A stretch of 64,000 nt of DNA from Alphaproteobacteria bacterium (lineage in GTDB: Bacteria > Pseudomonadota > Alphaproteobacteria > Acetobacterales > Acetobacteraceae): contig JAPLOI010000077.1 in assembly GCA_026400815.1 (NCBI GenBank), positions 166,171 through 230,170 on the forward strand, read 5' to 3'. Of the stretch, positions 56,890-64,000 are shown one piece after another (position 1 is the first letter of the stretch; the number at the start of each line of letters is the position of its first letter). The position numbers and the translations under genes are program-made. The notes under the pieces were generated by a model. It saw only the letters and a program-made list of their open reading frames with translations. It had not been told where the DNA came from and searched no databases.

Positions 56890-57866
56890 AGCGGCGGTGG
56901 GGGCGGCACGGCGAGATAGGCCAGGCGCTTCATTTCCTTGCGCCCGCGCGAGACGGAATCGAGCACCAACCCGCACGTGAAGGACAACGCGGCCACCAGC
57001 ACCAGCCCGGTCGCCAGCACCGCCGTGGGCAGGCGCGGCACCAGCCCGGAGCGCACGAACTCCGCCACCACCGGCACGCCCAGCAGGATCGCCACCACCA
57101 GCAGGAACAGCCCGCAGAGCGAGAAGAACTGCAACGGCCGCTCCTCCTTCACCAGCACCACGATGGTGCGCAGGATCCGCAACCCGTCGCTGTAGGTGCG
57201 CAGCTTGGAGGTGGAGCCCGGCGGCCGGTCCTTGTACACGGTGCGCATCTCGCCCACCGGCATGCGCAGGTCCAGCGCGTGCACGGTGAACTCGGTCTCG
57301 GTCTCGAAGCCGCCCGCCAGCGCCGGAAAGCTCTTCACGAAGCGCCGGCTGAACACCCGGTAGCCGGACAGCATGTCGGAAATCCGGTCCCCGAACACAG
57401 TGCGCACCATGCCGGTCAGGACCGCGTTGCCCAGGCGGTGCCCGGGGCGGTAGGCAGCCTGGATCTCGGTCACCCGGGCACCGTTCAGCATGTCCAGCCC
57501 GTCCTGCCGCAGCATCGCCACCATGCCGGGCGCCGCGGCTGCCTCATAGGTGTCGTCGCCATCCACCAGCACGTAGATGTCGGCATCCACATCCGCAAAG
57601 GCGCGGCGGATCACGTTGCCCTTGCCCTGCAGCGTCTCCCGCCGCACCACGGCGCCTGCTTCGCGCGCAACATCGGCGGTGCTGTCGGCCGAGTTGTTGT
57701 CGTACACATAGATCACCGCCTCCGGCAGGGCGGCGCGGAAATCCGCCACCACCTTGGGGATGGCGACCTCCTCGTTATAGCAGGGAATGATCACGGCGAT
57801 CCGCGCAGCGGCGGGATTCGCCCCAACCGCGGCAGGGGTGGACGCGATGTCCTGTCCTGTGCTCAT
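56886..57866 (-). CDS. GT2-family polyprenyl-phosphate glycosyltransferase
   Basis: The 326-residue protein has the GT-A fold: VIIPCYNEEVAIPKVV, YVYDNNSADST, and the metal-binding LVDGDDTYEA. The two C-terminal hydrophobic segments (about residues 230-300) put it in the DPM1/GtrB-like group that makes polyprenyl-phosphate sugars. This could feed the GT39-like enzyme at 52.4 kb. The start at 57866 is chosen. Its stop overlaps the mepA start. Confidence 0.88.
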   Translation of the reverse strand: MSTGQDIASTPAAVGANPAAARIAVIIPCYNEEVAIPKVVADFRAALPEAVIYVYDNNSADSTADVAREAGAVVRRETLQGKGNVIRRAFADVDADIYVLVDGDDTYEAAAAPGMVAMLRQDGLDMLNGARVTEIQAAYRPGHRLGNAVLTGMVRTVFGDRISDMLSGYRVFSRRFVKSFPALAGGFETETEFTVHALDLRMPVGEMRTVYKDRPPGSTSKLRTYSDGLRILRTIVVLVKEERPLQFFSLCGLFLLVVAILLGVPVVAEFVRSGLVPRLPTAVLATGLVLVAALSFTCGLVLDSVSRGRKEMKRLAYLAVPPPPPL

Positions 57867-57985
57867 GCGTGCTCCCAAAAGCTCTCGTCCCTCATAGCGT
57901 GCCCCCCCGTACCGACCAAGCGCGGCGGCAGGCGTGCATACGCGATCACGCATTTGAAACTGGCCAGCAACTGAACCAAACGTTA

Positions 57986-58009
57986 ACGTGTGATGATCCC
58001 AGCACACGT
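57986..58009. promoter_or_regulatory. 7-bp inverted repeat before the acyltransferase start
   Basis: ACGTGTG and CACACGT are separated by 10 bases and end 10 bases before the ATG at 58020. It could be a protein-binding site or a hairpin in the leader that hides the start. No Shine-Dalgarno sequence is visible between the repeat and the ATG. Confidence 0.35.
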
Positions 58010-58019
58010 GTTTTGAACC

Positions 58020-59096
58020 ATGCCCTTACGCCTCCAGCCGATGCAGCCGAATCCAGCGTGGTCGCTGATGCGCTGCGTCTTCGCTTTTGAGATCTGCCTG
58101 ATTCACCTTTGCAGTGCCGTCTGGTCCCAGCCGCAGGATGGCTGGATGGCCGAGACGGTCTTCATGTCGATCACCCGCACCGGCACTGTCGGCTTCATGA
58201 TGCTCGCCGGCGCCATCCTGATTGGCCGTGGGCTTGGCAGCACGGGCAGCTACCTGTCGCACCGCTTTCGCCGCTGGATGCCGGCCATCCTGACGGCCCA
58301 GGCGCTCTATATCGCCTACGCGATCTGGATGGGCGTCGAATCCTTCGAAGACCTGAACTGGATGCGGGCGGTTCGGCCGGCCTGGTACCACATCTGGTTC
58401 TTCTATGCCCTGGCGATGATCTACCTGATGGTCGTGCCGATGCGCGCCTACGATGCCTGGACCCAGACCCTGCCGCCCTTGGGGCGGCGCATCGCCCTGT
58501 GGGCCCCTGTCACCGGCCTGCTCACAGGCCTGGCTTGGCTCACCCTGTGGCGCGGCGGCACCTGGGGCGACCTGCAACCGCTGAACCTCCTGATCTATTT
58601 CGGCTATGCCTGGACCGGCCATGTCCTGGCCGTCACCTTCCCACGCGGCGCGCCCCGCGGCTGGTGGCTGTTCCTTGCCGACGTCTTCGCCGCCGCCCTG
58701 GCGACCACGCTGGCCTCCGCAGCCGCCGGCAAGCCGGTGCCGCACTACTTCCATCGCTGCACGCTGTTCGTCGCCGTCGCCACCATGGGCCAGTTCATGC
58801 TGCTGATGCAGGCCCAGGCCGCAACCTGGTCCGCCGCCACCACCGCGCGCATCAATCGGGTTGGCCGCCTCACCCTTGGCATCTTTGTCGTCCATCCGCT
58901 GGTGATCGCCGTGTCGGGATGGCCGCACCCATGGGCCCTGGTCGATTCGATGGAATGGGTGTCCATGCCCCTGGCCGCTGTGGCGCTGTTTGCGATCTCC
59001 GGCACCATCACCTGGCTCGCGCTCAAGCTGGTCTCGGTCATGCGGGGACTGTGCCACTCTGGGCATGGCCCCACGCGCCCGTTGGGGGCTGGCTGA
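58020..59096 (+). CDS. Acyltransferase-3 family membrane protein
   Basis: The 358-residue protein has about ten hydrophobic segments. The first contains MRCVFAFEICLIHLC, matching the R...H motif of membrane O-acyltransferases of family 3 (OafA/NodX type), and the last ones include GIFVVHPLVIAVSGW. Such enzymes acylate sugars of lipopolysaccharide, exopolysaccharide or other glycans. No partner SGNH domain is fused. The gene is divergent from the GT2 gene with 153 bp between starts. Confidence 0.85.
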   Translation: MPLRLQPMQPNPAWSLMRCVFAFEICLIHLCSAVWSQPQDGWMAETVFMSITRTGTVGFMMLAGAILIGRGLGSTGSYLSHRFRRWMPAILTAQALYIAYAIWMGVESFEDLNWMRAVRPAWYHIWFFYALAMIYLMVVPMRAYDAWTQTLPPLGRRIALWAPVTGLLTGLAWLTLWRGGTWGDLQPLNLLIYFGYAWTGHVLAVTFPRGAPRGWWLFLADVFAAALATTLASAAAGKPVPHYFHRCTLFVAVATMGQFMLLMQAQAATWSAATTARINRVGRLTLGIFVVHPLVIAVSGWPHPWALVDSMEWVSMPLAAVALFAISGTITWLALKLVSVMRGLCHSGHGPTRPLGAG

Positions 59097-59152
59097 TCCG
59101 CTGAACCCACCCGAAATCGGGAAAGCCCAGCGGATCAGCGCAGCTCAGGCCG

Positions 59153-59956
59153 CTATTCCTTCCAGACCGGGCTTTCCGCCAGCATCGCGCCACCATCCAC
59201 AATGATGGTCTGCCCGGTGACGAACTTCGCCTCGTCGCTGGCCAGGAACAGGAAGGCGTGCGCCACGTCCGCCGGGTCGCCCAGCGCGCCATACGGGATG
59301 AAATGCCCGATCCGGTCCGCCCCGTAGCGCGTCTTCATCCGCGTCAGCCCCGGCGTATCGATATAGCCCGGCTCCACCCCGTTCACCGTGATGCCGAATT
59401 CCGCCAGCTCCAGCGCCGCGGCCTTGATGAACCCGTTCACCGCCCCCTTGCTGGCGGAATAGGCGCCGGAGCCCGGCATCGTCACCCGCGGCCCGGTGAC
59501 CGACGATGTGATCAGCAGCCGCCCACCGCCGCCGGCCTTCATGTGCGGAGTCGCCGCGGCGGAGAGCCAGAAGCAGCCCTTCACGTTCACCGCCAGCATC
59601 GCATCCAGCAGCGTGTCGTCGCGCTCCGTCACCGGATGCCGGCCCATCACCGCGGCATTGTGCACCACGATGTCGAGCCGGCCATGCTTCGCCGCCACGC
59701 TGTCCACCATGGCGAACACGGCGTCCTTGTCGGCCATGTCGATCACCAGCAGCTCGCCGGAATTGCCGGCGGCCTTGATCGCGTCCACCGTTTCCTGGCC
59801 CGGCCCCTCGGTGCGGGTGGCCACCACCACATGCGCGCCCTCGGCCGCCAGCACCTGGGCGGTGGCGCTGCCGATGCCCTTCCCCCCGCCGGTCACGATG
59901 GCGATCTTGCCGGTGAGGCGCGGGCCGGCGCGGTGGGTAATCGGCTTTTCAGGCAT
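59153..59956 (-). CDS. SDR-family oxidoreductase
   Basis: The 267-residue protein is a regular short-chain dehydrogenase: VTGGGKGIG at about 23-31, VHNAAVMG where NNAG is usual, and SGAYSASKGAVNG with the tyrosine and lysine. It ends FVTGQTIIVDGG. It starts at 59956 and overlaps the upstream proline iminopeptidase gene by eight bases. The substrate is unknown. Confidence 0.92.
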   Translation of the reverse strand: MPEKPITHRAGPRLTGKIAIVTGGGKGIGSATAQVLAAEGAHVVVATRTEGPGQETVDAIKAAGNSGELLVIDMADKDAVFAMVDSVAAKHGRLDIVVHNAAVMGRHPVTERDDTLLDAMLAVNVKGCFWLSAAATPHMKAGGGGRLLITSSVTGPRVTMPGSGAYSASKGAVNGFIKAAALELAEFGITVNGVEPGYIDTPGLTRMKTRYGADRIGHFIPYGALGDPADVAHAFLFLASDEAKFVTGQTIIVDGGAMLAESPVWKE

Positions 59957-60851
59957 CGTGGCTCTCCAGGAAGGAACGGATGGTATCCAGGCACGCCGCC
60001 GTTTCCTCAACATGCGGCATGTGGCTGCTGTTCTCGAAAATCACCCAGCGGTTGCGCGGGATGCGATCGGCGAACGGCCGCACCACGGCCGCCGTCGCCT
60101 CGTCATGCCGGCCGGAGATCAGCAGCGTCTCGGCGCGAATGTGCTTCAGCTGGTCGATGATATCCCAGGTCTTCAGGCTGCCGACGCAGTGGAACTCCGA
60201 GGGCCCGTTCATCGTGTGATACACGGTCGGGTCCTCGCCGATCTTGGCGAAGCTCGCCGTCACCTCCTCCGGCCAGGGCTGCACCCGGCACACATGCCGC
60301 GCATAGAATTCCTGCGTCGCCGCCTCGTATTCCGGATCAGCCGTGGTGCCGGCCGCCTCATGCTTCAGCAGCGCCGCCTGCACCTCCGCCGGCAGCTTGC
60401 TCCGCAGCCGGTTCGCCTCGCGCACCCACAGCGCCATCGACGGCGGCGAGTTGGCGATCACCAGCCCGCGCAGCCCCGCCGGCCGACGAATCGCATGCTC
60501 CGCCCCCAGCATCCCGCCCCAGGATTGCCCGAGCAGGTGATAGCTCCCCGCAATCCCCAGATGCCCCAGCACCGCGTCCAACTCATCCAGGAACAGCTGC
60601 ACCGTCCAGAACCCCGGGTCCGCATCCCTGAGATGCGTTGAATTCCCGCAACCGAGCTGGTCGTAATGGATCACCGCCCGCTCCGGCGAAGCGAGCCCCG
60701 CAAAGCGCAGCGTGTAGTCGTGGCACGCCCCGGGCCCGCCATGCAGCACCACCAGCGGCGGCAGGGCAGCCTGCTCGCCCCCCGTCACCCGGAACCACGT
60801 CTTGTGCCCCCGAAACGGCACATGCCCAGTCTCTCTAGCCTCGGGGATCAT
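59949..60851 (-). CDS. Proline iminopeptidase-family alpha/beta-hydrolase
   Basis: The 300-residue peptidase (S33) starts MIPEARETGHVPFRGHKTWF. It has the HGGPGACHDY oxyanion motif, IHYDQLGCGNST, and the nucleophile elbow GQSWGGMLG, with the last histidine in NSSHMPHVEE. It releases N-terminal proline or hydrolyses amides of amino acids. The ATG at 60851 is chosen among several. It is divergent from the D-aminoacylase-like gene, again placing amide hydrolases side by side. Confidence 0.9.
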   Translation of the reverse strand: MIPEARETGHVPFRGHKTWFRVTGGEQAALPPLVVLHGGPGACHDYTLRFAGLASPERAVIHYDQLGCGNSTHLRDADPGFWTVQLFLDELDAVLGHLGIAGSYHLLGQSWGGMLGAEHAIRRPAGLRGLVIANSPPSMALWVREANRLRSKLPAEVQAALLKHEAAGTTADPEYEAATQEFYARHVCRVQPWPEEVTASFAKIGEDPTVYHTMNGPSEFHCVGSLKTWDIIDQLKHIRAETLLISGRHDEATAAVVRPFADRIPRNRWVIFENSSHMPHVEETAACLDTIRSFLESHDA

Positions 60852-60909
60852 TGGCGCGCTCCGCAACATCTGCCCTATGCTACCGCCCAACAACGGGAGG
60901 GCAACAACC

Positions 60910-62598
60910 ATGGCCGACCTCATCATCCGCGGCGGCACCATCGTCGACGGCACCGGCACCACCCCCTACGCGGGCGACATCGCCATCACCGCCGGCAAGA
61001 TCACCGAAATCGGCAAGATCACAGGCCGCGCCCCCGAAGAAATCGACGCCCGAGGAAAACTCGTCACCCCCGGCTTCGTCGACCTCCACACCCATTACGA
61101 CGCCCAGGTCACCTGGAGCAGCCAGGTCACCCCCAGCTCCTGGAACGGTGTCACCACCGTGCTGATCGGCAATTGCGGCGTCGGCTTCGCCCCCTGCCTG
61201 CCCGAACGCCGCGACATGCTGGTCGAACTGATGGAGGGCGTCGAAGACATCCCCGAAGTGGTCCTCACCGCCGGGCTCCCCTGGAACTGGCAGTCCTTCC
61301 CCGATTACCTGAACGCGCTTGACGCCCGCAGCTACGACCTCGATGTCTGCACCCAGGTCCCGCACTCGGCCCTGCGCGTCCACGTCATGGGCGAGCGTGG
61401 TGCCAACCGCGAACCGGCCACCGAAGCCGACCGCGCCGAAATGGCCCGCCTTGCCGCCGAAGGCATGGCAGCCGGCGCGCTCGGCTTCTCCACCTCCCGC
61501 ACCCTCGCCCACAAAACGCTCGATGGCCGCCACATCCCCACGCTCCGCGCCGAGGAAGCCGAACTCGACGCCATCGCCAAATCCCTCGGCCGCGGCTGGA
61601 TGCAGGTGATCTCGGATTTCGAGGACCTGGACCAGGAATTCGGCATGCTCCGCCGCCTCGCCCTCGGCTCCGGCCGCCCCATGACCATCTCCCTGCTCCA
61701 GCGCGAAGCGCGCCCGGATGCCTGGAAGACCATCCTCGGCCACATCCACGCCTCCAACGACGCCGGCGCCAAGATCATGGGCCAGGTCATGGCCCGCCCC
61801 GTCGGCGTCATGATCGGCTTCGAGATTTCCCAGAACCCCTTCATGGACCGCCCGTCCTGGAAGGCCATCGCCCACCTCCCCTTCGCTGAAAAACTCCCCC
61901 ACCTCCGCAACCCCGAATACCGCGCCCGCCTCCTGGCGGAGGAAACGACCGACCCCGCCCTCAAGCACCGCCTCAATACCTGGGAGAAGGTCTTCCCCCT
62001 CGGCGACAGCCCGGATTACGAACCCGGCCCTGAAACCTCCATCGCCGCCCAGGCCGCGCAGCAAGGCCGCACCCCGGAGGAAGTCGCCTACGACCTGCTG
62101 ATGCAGAAGGATGGCCGCAACATCCTCTATCGCCCCATCATCAACTACGCCGCCGGCGACCTGGAGGCGGTGAAGACCATGATGACCGACCGCCACACCA
62201 TCATGGGCCTCGGCGACGGCGGCGCCCACGTCTCCATCATCTGCGACGCCTCCGCCCCCACCACCATGATCACCCACTGGACCCGCGACCGCACCCGCGG
62301 CGAGCGCCTGCCGATCGAATGGGTCATCAAGCGCCTGTCCGCCGACAACGCCGCCGCCCTCGGCCTCTCCGACCGCGGCACCCTGGCCGTCGGCAAGAAA
62401 GCCGACCTCAACGTCATCGACCACGCCCGCCTGCGCGCCCACGCCCCCGAAGTCCGCTACGACCTCCCCGCCGGCGGCCGCCGCCTGGTGCAAACCACCG
62501 AAGGCTACGAAGCCACCATCGTCAGCGGCCAGGTCGTGCAGCGCGAAGGCAAGGCCACCGGTGCTCTGCCCGGCAAGCTGGTCCGCGGCACGCGGTAG
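60910..62598 (+). CDS. N-acyl-D-amino-acid deacylase-type amidohydrolase
   Basis: The 562-residue metal-dependent hydrolase has the amidohydrolase entry [15 protein letters not shown], the NCGVGFAPC segment typical of D-aminoacylases, and the aspartate of [12 protein letters not shown] near the C-terminus. D-aminoacylases remove acyl groups from N-acyl-D-amino acids. The ATG at 60910 follows GGGAGGGCAACAACC. It lies next to proline iminopeptidase and an SDR gene, and is followed by a repeat element. Confidence 0.9.
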   Translation: MADLIIRGGTIVDGTGTTPYAGDIAITAGKITEIGKITGRAPEEIDARGKLVTPGFVDLHTHYDAQVTWSSQVTPSSWNGVTTVLIGNCGVGFAPCLPERRDMLVELMEGVEDIPEVVLTAGLPWNWQSFPDYLNALDARSYDLDVCTQVPHSALRVHVMGERGANREPATEADRAEMARLAAEGMAAGALGFSTSRTLAHKTLDGRHIPTLRAEEAELDAIAKSLGRGWMQVISDFEDLDQEFGMLRRLALGSGRPMTISLLQREARPDAWKTILGHIHASNDAGAKIMGQVMARPVGVMIGFEISQNPFMDRPSWKAIAHLPFAEKLPHLRNPEYRARLLAEETTDPALKHRLNTWEKVFPLGDSPDYEPGPETSIAAQAAQQGRTPEEVAYDLLMQKDGRNILYRPIINYAAGDLEAVKTMMTDRHTIMGLGDGGAHVSIICDASAPTTMITHWTRDRTRGERLPIEWVIKRLSADNAAALGLSDRGTLAVGKKADLNVIDHARLRAHAPEVRYDLPAGGRRLVQTTEGYEATIVSGQVVQREGKATGALPGKLVRGTR

Positions 62599-62621
62599 CG
62601 GGGCAGGGAAGAAAGCTCAGG

Positions 62622-62717
62622 CCGGAAACCGCCAAGGCGCGCAGCTCGCCAAGAGTTCGCCAAGGGCCGCCAGCACCATGCTGGGTGCACTTGGCGTCGC
62701 GGCGTTTGTCTTTCCGG
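62622..62717. repeat. Inverted-repeat element with CGCCAAG-unit arms
   Basis: The arms (62622-62667 and 62690-62717) are imperfect reverse complements, both with CCGGAAA at the tip and CGCCAAG units inside, at steps of 9-11 bases. A small inner hairpin CCAGC...GCTGG (62670-62684) is present. It begins 24 bases after the deacylase stop. It is the fourth element of this type in the window. Confidence 0.75.
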
Positions 62718-62843
62718 CCATGTCGCCTTGCCCGTCACCGCGCTCCAGAGTTACCCACGCGACCAATCCGCGAAGGCGATCCATGCGCCCTCCGGTTGCG
62801 TCTGTGTCGGAAAATTTGGCACTTCGTAAAATGAGACATTTCG

Positions 62844-62861
62844 CAATATTTTAAAATATTG
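62844..62861. promoter_or_regulatory. 18-bp perfect palindrome upstream of the PEP-CTERM gene
   Basis: CAATATTTTAAAATATTG is a perfect palindrome in an A/T-rich stretch (62814-62893) of an otherwise GC-rich region. It lies 22 bases before the candidate sigma-54 element and may be an operator or activator site. Confidence 0.5.
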
Positions 62862-62883
62862 GTTTCGCGGAAAATTCTTAGAC

Positions 62884-62897
62884 GGCACAAAAATTGC
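62884..62897 (+). promoter_or_regulatory. Candidate sigma-54 (RpoN) promoter
   Basis: GGCAC-AAAAA-TTGC has the GG and GC dinucleotides at the spacing of a -24/-12 element. The start of transcription would be about 150 bases upstream of the PEP-CTERM ATG. Published work on PEP-CTERM systems links them to sigma-54 and the PrsK/PrsR pair, which fits. Confidence 0.55.
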
Positions 62898-63058
62898 CTA
62901 CCATTGTAATCGCTTGTTCCGGCAATGCCGATGCGGTCCCATGGGCCGATCGTTGTCCAGGGCTTGCACCGCCTGAATCGCCATTTAACGCCTGTGCGGC
63001 CCCGTTTCTGACCGGCAATTGCCTGATCGGTCTCGTGCCCAACCCGAAAGCCAACGCG

Positions 63059-63748
63059 ATGCGTATTCAGCTTACCCTCGCCGCCGCCGCCGCGGTGGCC
63101 ATCTTCGCCACCGCGCCCGCCGATGCCGCCACTTTCACCGTCAACGGCAACAACAACGGCCCCGACGGCATCGTCGCCCCCGGCAATGCGCCGCTGAACA
63201 CCGGCGTCAGCGTCAATGCCGGCGACACGGTCATCCTCGCGATGAGCCCGACCGACACTTGGGGTTTCAACGGCAACCAGGTGAATGCCCTCGGCACCTA
63301 CAACGTTGGCTGGGCCCCCTGGAACGTCTACGTTCCCGACCCGATGAACGTCCCCGGCGTCACCATCCTGCCCGGCACCGGCAGCCAGGGCGGCATCGAA
63401 TATGGCTCCATCGCCTGGTCGATCGACGGTTTCGCCTGGGGCGCCGGCTACACCGATACCAATACCACCAGCACCTTCACCACGATCAGCAATACCGTGA
63501 TGAACAACTACCCGATCTATACCGTCGGCCGCACCTTCATCGCCCTCAGCACCGGCACGCTGCGGCTGGCCATGTGGGATTCGGTCACGAACGACAACTC
63601 CAGCGGCCCCGGCTCGGATCGCACGATCGCCGTGAATGTCACCGTGATCCCCGGCGAGTCCCAGACCACAACGCCGGAACCCGCCTCCATGCTGCTCCTC
63701 GCCGCCGGCCTCGCCGGTCTCGGCCTGGCCCGCCGCCGCCGCGCCTGA
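63059..63748 (+). CDS. PEP-CTERM sorting-domain protein
   Basis: The 229-residue protein has an N-terminal signal peptide (MRIQLTLAAAAAVAIFATAPADA) and a C-terminal PEP-CTERM tail: TPEPASM, a hydrophobic stretch of leucine, alanine and glycine, and a basic end RRRRA. This tail is cut by an exosortase and linked to exopolysaccharide production and floc or biofilm formation. The body is rich in asparagine, threonine and glycine and has no enzyme motif. No exosortase gene is in the window. The upstream region has a candidate sigma-54 promoter, and a terminator follows. Confidence 0.88.
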   Translation: MRIQLTLAAAAAVAIFATAPADAATFTVNGNNNGPDGIVAPGNAPLNTGVSVNAGDTVILAMSPTDTWGFNGNQVNALGTYNVGWAPWNVYVPDPMNVPGVTILPGTGSQGGIEYGSIAWSIDGFAWGAGYTDTNTTSTFTTISNTVMNNYPIYTVGRTFIALSTGTLRLAMWDSVTNDNSSGPGSDRTIAVNVTVIPGESQTTTPEPASMLLLAAGLAGLGLARRRRA

Positions 63749-63771
63749 CTTCGCCTCACCGCACAGGAACC

Positions 63772-63802
63772 GGCCGCCGCCCCCACGGGTGGCGGCCTTT
63801 TT
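63772..63802 (+). terminator. Intrinsic terminator after the PEP-CTERM gene
   Basis: GGCCGCC pairs with GGCGGCC around a 12-base loop and is followed by a run of five T. It ends six bases before the end of the convergent ferredoxin-NADP reductase gene. Confidence 0.75.
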
Positions 63803-63808
63803 CGTGTC

Positions 63809-64000
63809 TCAGCCCCCCGGCACGCCCTTCGTCGTCGAATACTCGAAGTGCAACGCCGTCTCCGGGAACACGATGGGATGGATGGCATGCGCCGCCATCG
63901 CCGCCTCGCTGAACCCCTGCAGGATCAGCTTCAGCTTGCCGGGATAGGTCGCCACGTCGCCAATCGCGAACACCCCCCCCACATCCGTCTCGCAGGTCGT
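63809..64000 (-). CDS. Ferredoxin/flavodoxin-NADP reductase (thioredoxin-reductase-like FNR), 5' part beyond window
   Basis: Only the last 63 residues are visible on the minus strand, continuing off the window. They read [20 protein letters not shown], then [12 protein letters not shown] and [13 protein letters not shown]. This is the conserved C-terminus of the FAD-binding ferredoxin-NADP reductases of the thioredoxin-reductase-like type. The enzyme moves electrons between NADPH and ferredoxin. It is convergent with the PEP-CTERM gene, sharing a terminator hairpin. Confidence 0.88.
   Translation of the reverse strand, partial: TTCETDVGGVFAIGDVATYPGKLKLILQGFSEAAMAAHAIHPIVFPETALHFEYSTTKGVPGG

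Noticed and set aside
62836..62868. Possible dif-like XerCD site around the palindrome TTTCGCAATAT-TTTAAA-ATATTGGTTTC
   Set aside because: The arms do not match the GCATAA / TTATGTTAA core of known dif sites, and no skew reversal is visible at 62.8 kb. An operator is the simpler reading.

Overview
The window is about 70% GC and densely packed with genes. It reads as chromosome from an alphaproteobacterium, most likely order Rhodospirillales and probably family Acetobacteraceae. The evidence is the dusB-ntrB-ntrC-ntrY-ntrX cluster, a fused ispDF, an hfq-hflX pair, the trpGDC-moaC-moeA-lexA / comEC / gltX block, and a GTTC-N7-GTTC type LexA box in front of lexA. No tRNA, rRNA, CRISPR array, transposase or prophage gene was seen.

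Layout. 1-4.5 kb: coenzyme F420 corner, a fused CofG-CofH synthase (fbiC) flanked by two luciferase-like oxidoreductases. 4.6-7.7 kb: a four-gene operon on the minus strand with ATGA overlaps (small AtzG-like protein, amidase, SDR, free-standing E2-type acyltransferase). 7.7-11.5 kb: GMC oxidoreductase, aldo/keto reductase and ispDF. 11.6-19.0 kb: dusB and the two nitrogen two-component systems. 19-32.7 kb: accessory metabolism, including hydrolases, an SDR lacking its catalytic tyrosine, a gamma-carbonic-anhydrase-like protein, a dipeptidase, an amidase, threonine aldolase, an orphan outer-membrane efflux channel, a LysR-TauD-cupin group, a mesaconyl-CoA-hydratase-like enzyme and a class II aldolase. 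32.7-36.6 kb: HAD phosphatase, hfq, hflX, an inositol-phosphatase-family enzyme and a phosphoglycerate-mutase-family enzyme. 37.4-47.9 kb: gltX, comEC, lexA, molybdenum cofactor genes and trpGDC. 48-62.6 kb: an orphan Flp-type pilin, glpK, a lone CoxL-like molybdenum hydroxylase large subunit, envelope and glycosyl transfer genes, MFS transporter, mepA, acyltransferase, SDR, proline iminopeptidase and an N-acyl-D-amino-acid deacylase-like enzyme. 62.6-64 kb: a PEP-CTERM protein behind a candidate sigma-54 promoter, then the end of a ferredoxin-NADP reductase.

Connections. F420 made through fbiC could serve the two adjacent LLM enzymes and perhaps the PPOX-fold protein at 37.4 kb. Molybdenum cofactor genes (moaC, moeA) lie a few kb from the CoxL-like enzyme that needs the cofactor. 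NtrC keeps the GAFTGA sigma-54 contact motif whereas NtrX lacks it.

Non-coding structure is notable. Four intergenic inverted-repeat elements have arms built from 8-11 base units (CACAAAGA, CACAGAGG, CGCCAAGG types). Four near-identical A/T-rich hairpin cassettes sit just after stop codons. An 18-bp perfect palindrome lies upstream of the PEP-CTERM gene. By eye, the sign of the GC skew changes several times along the window.
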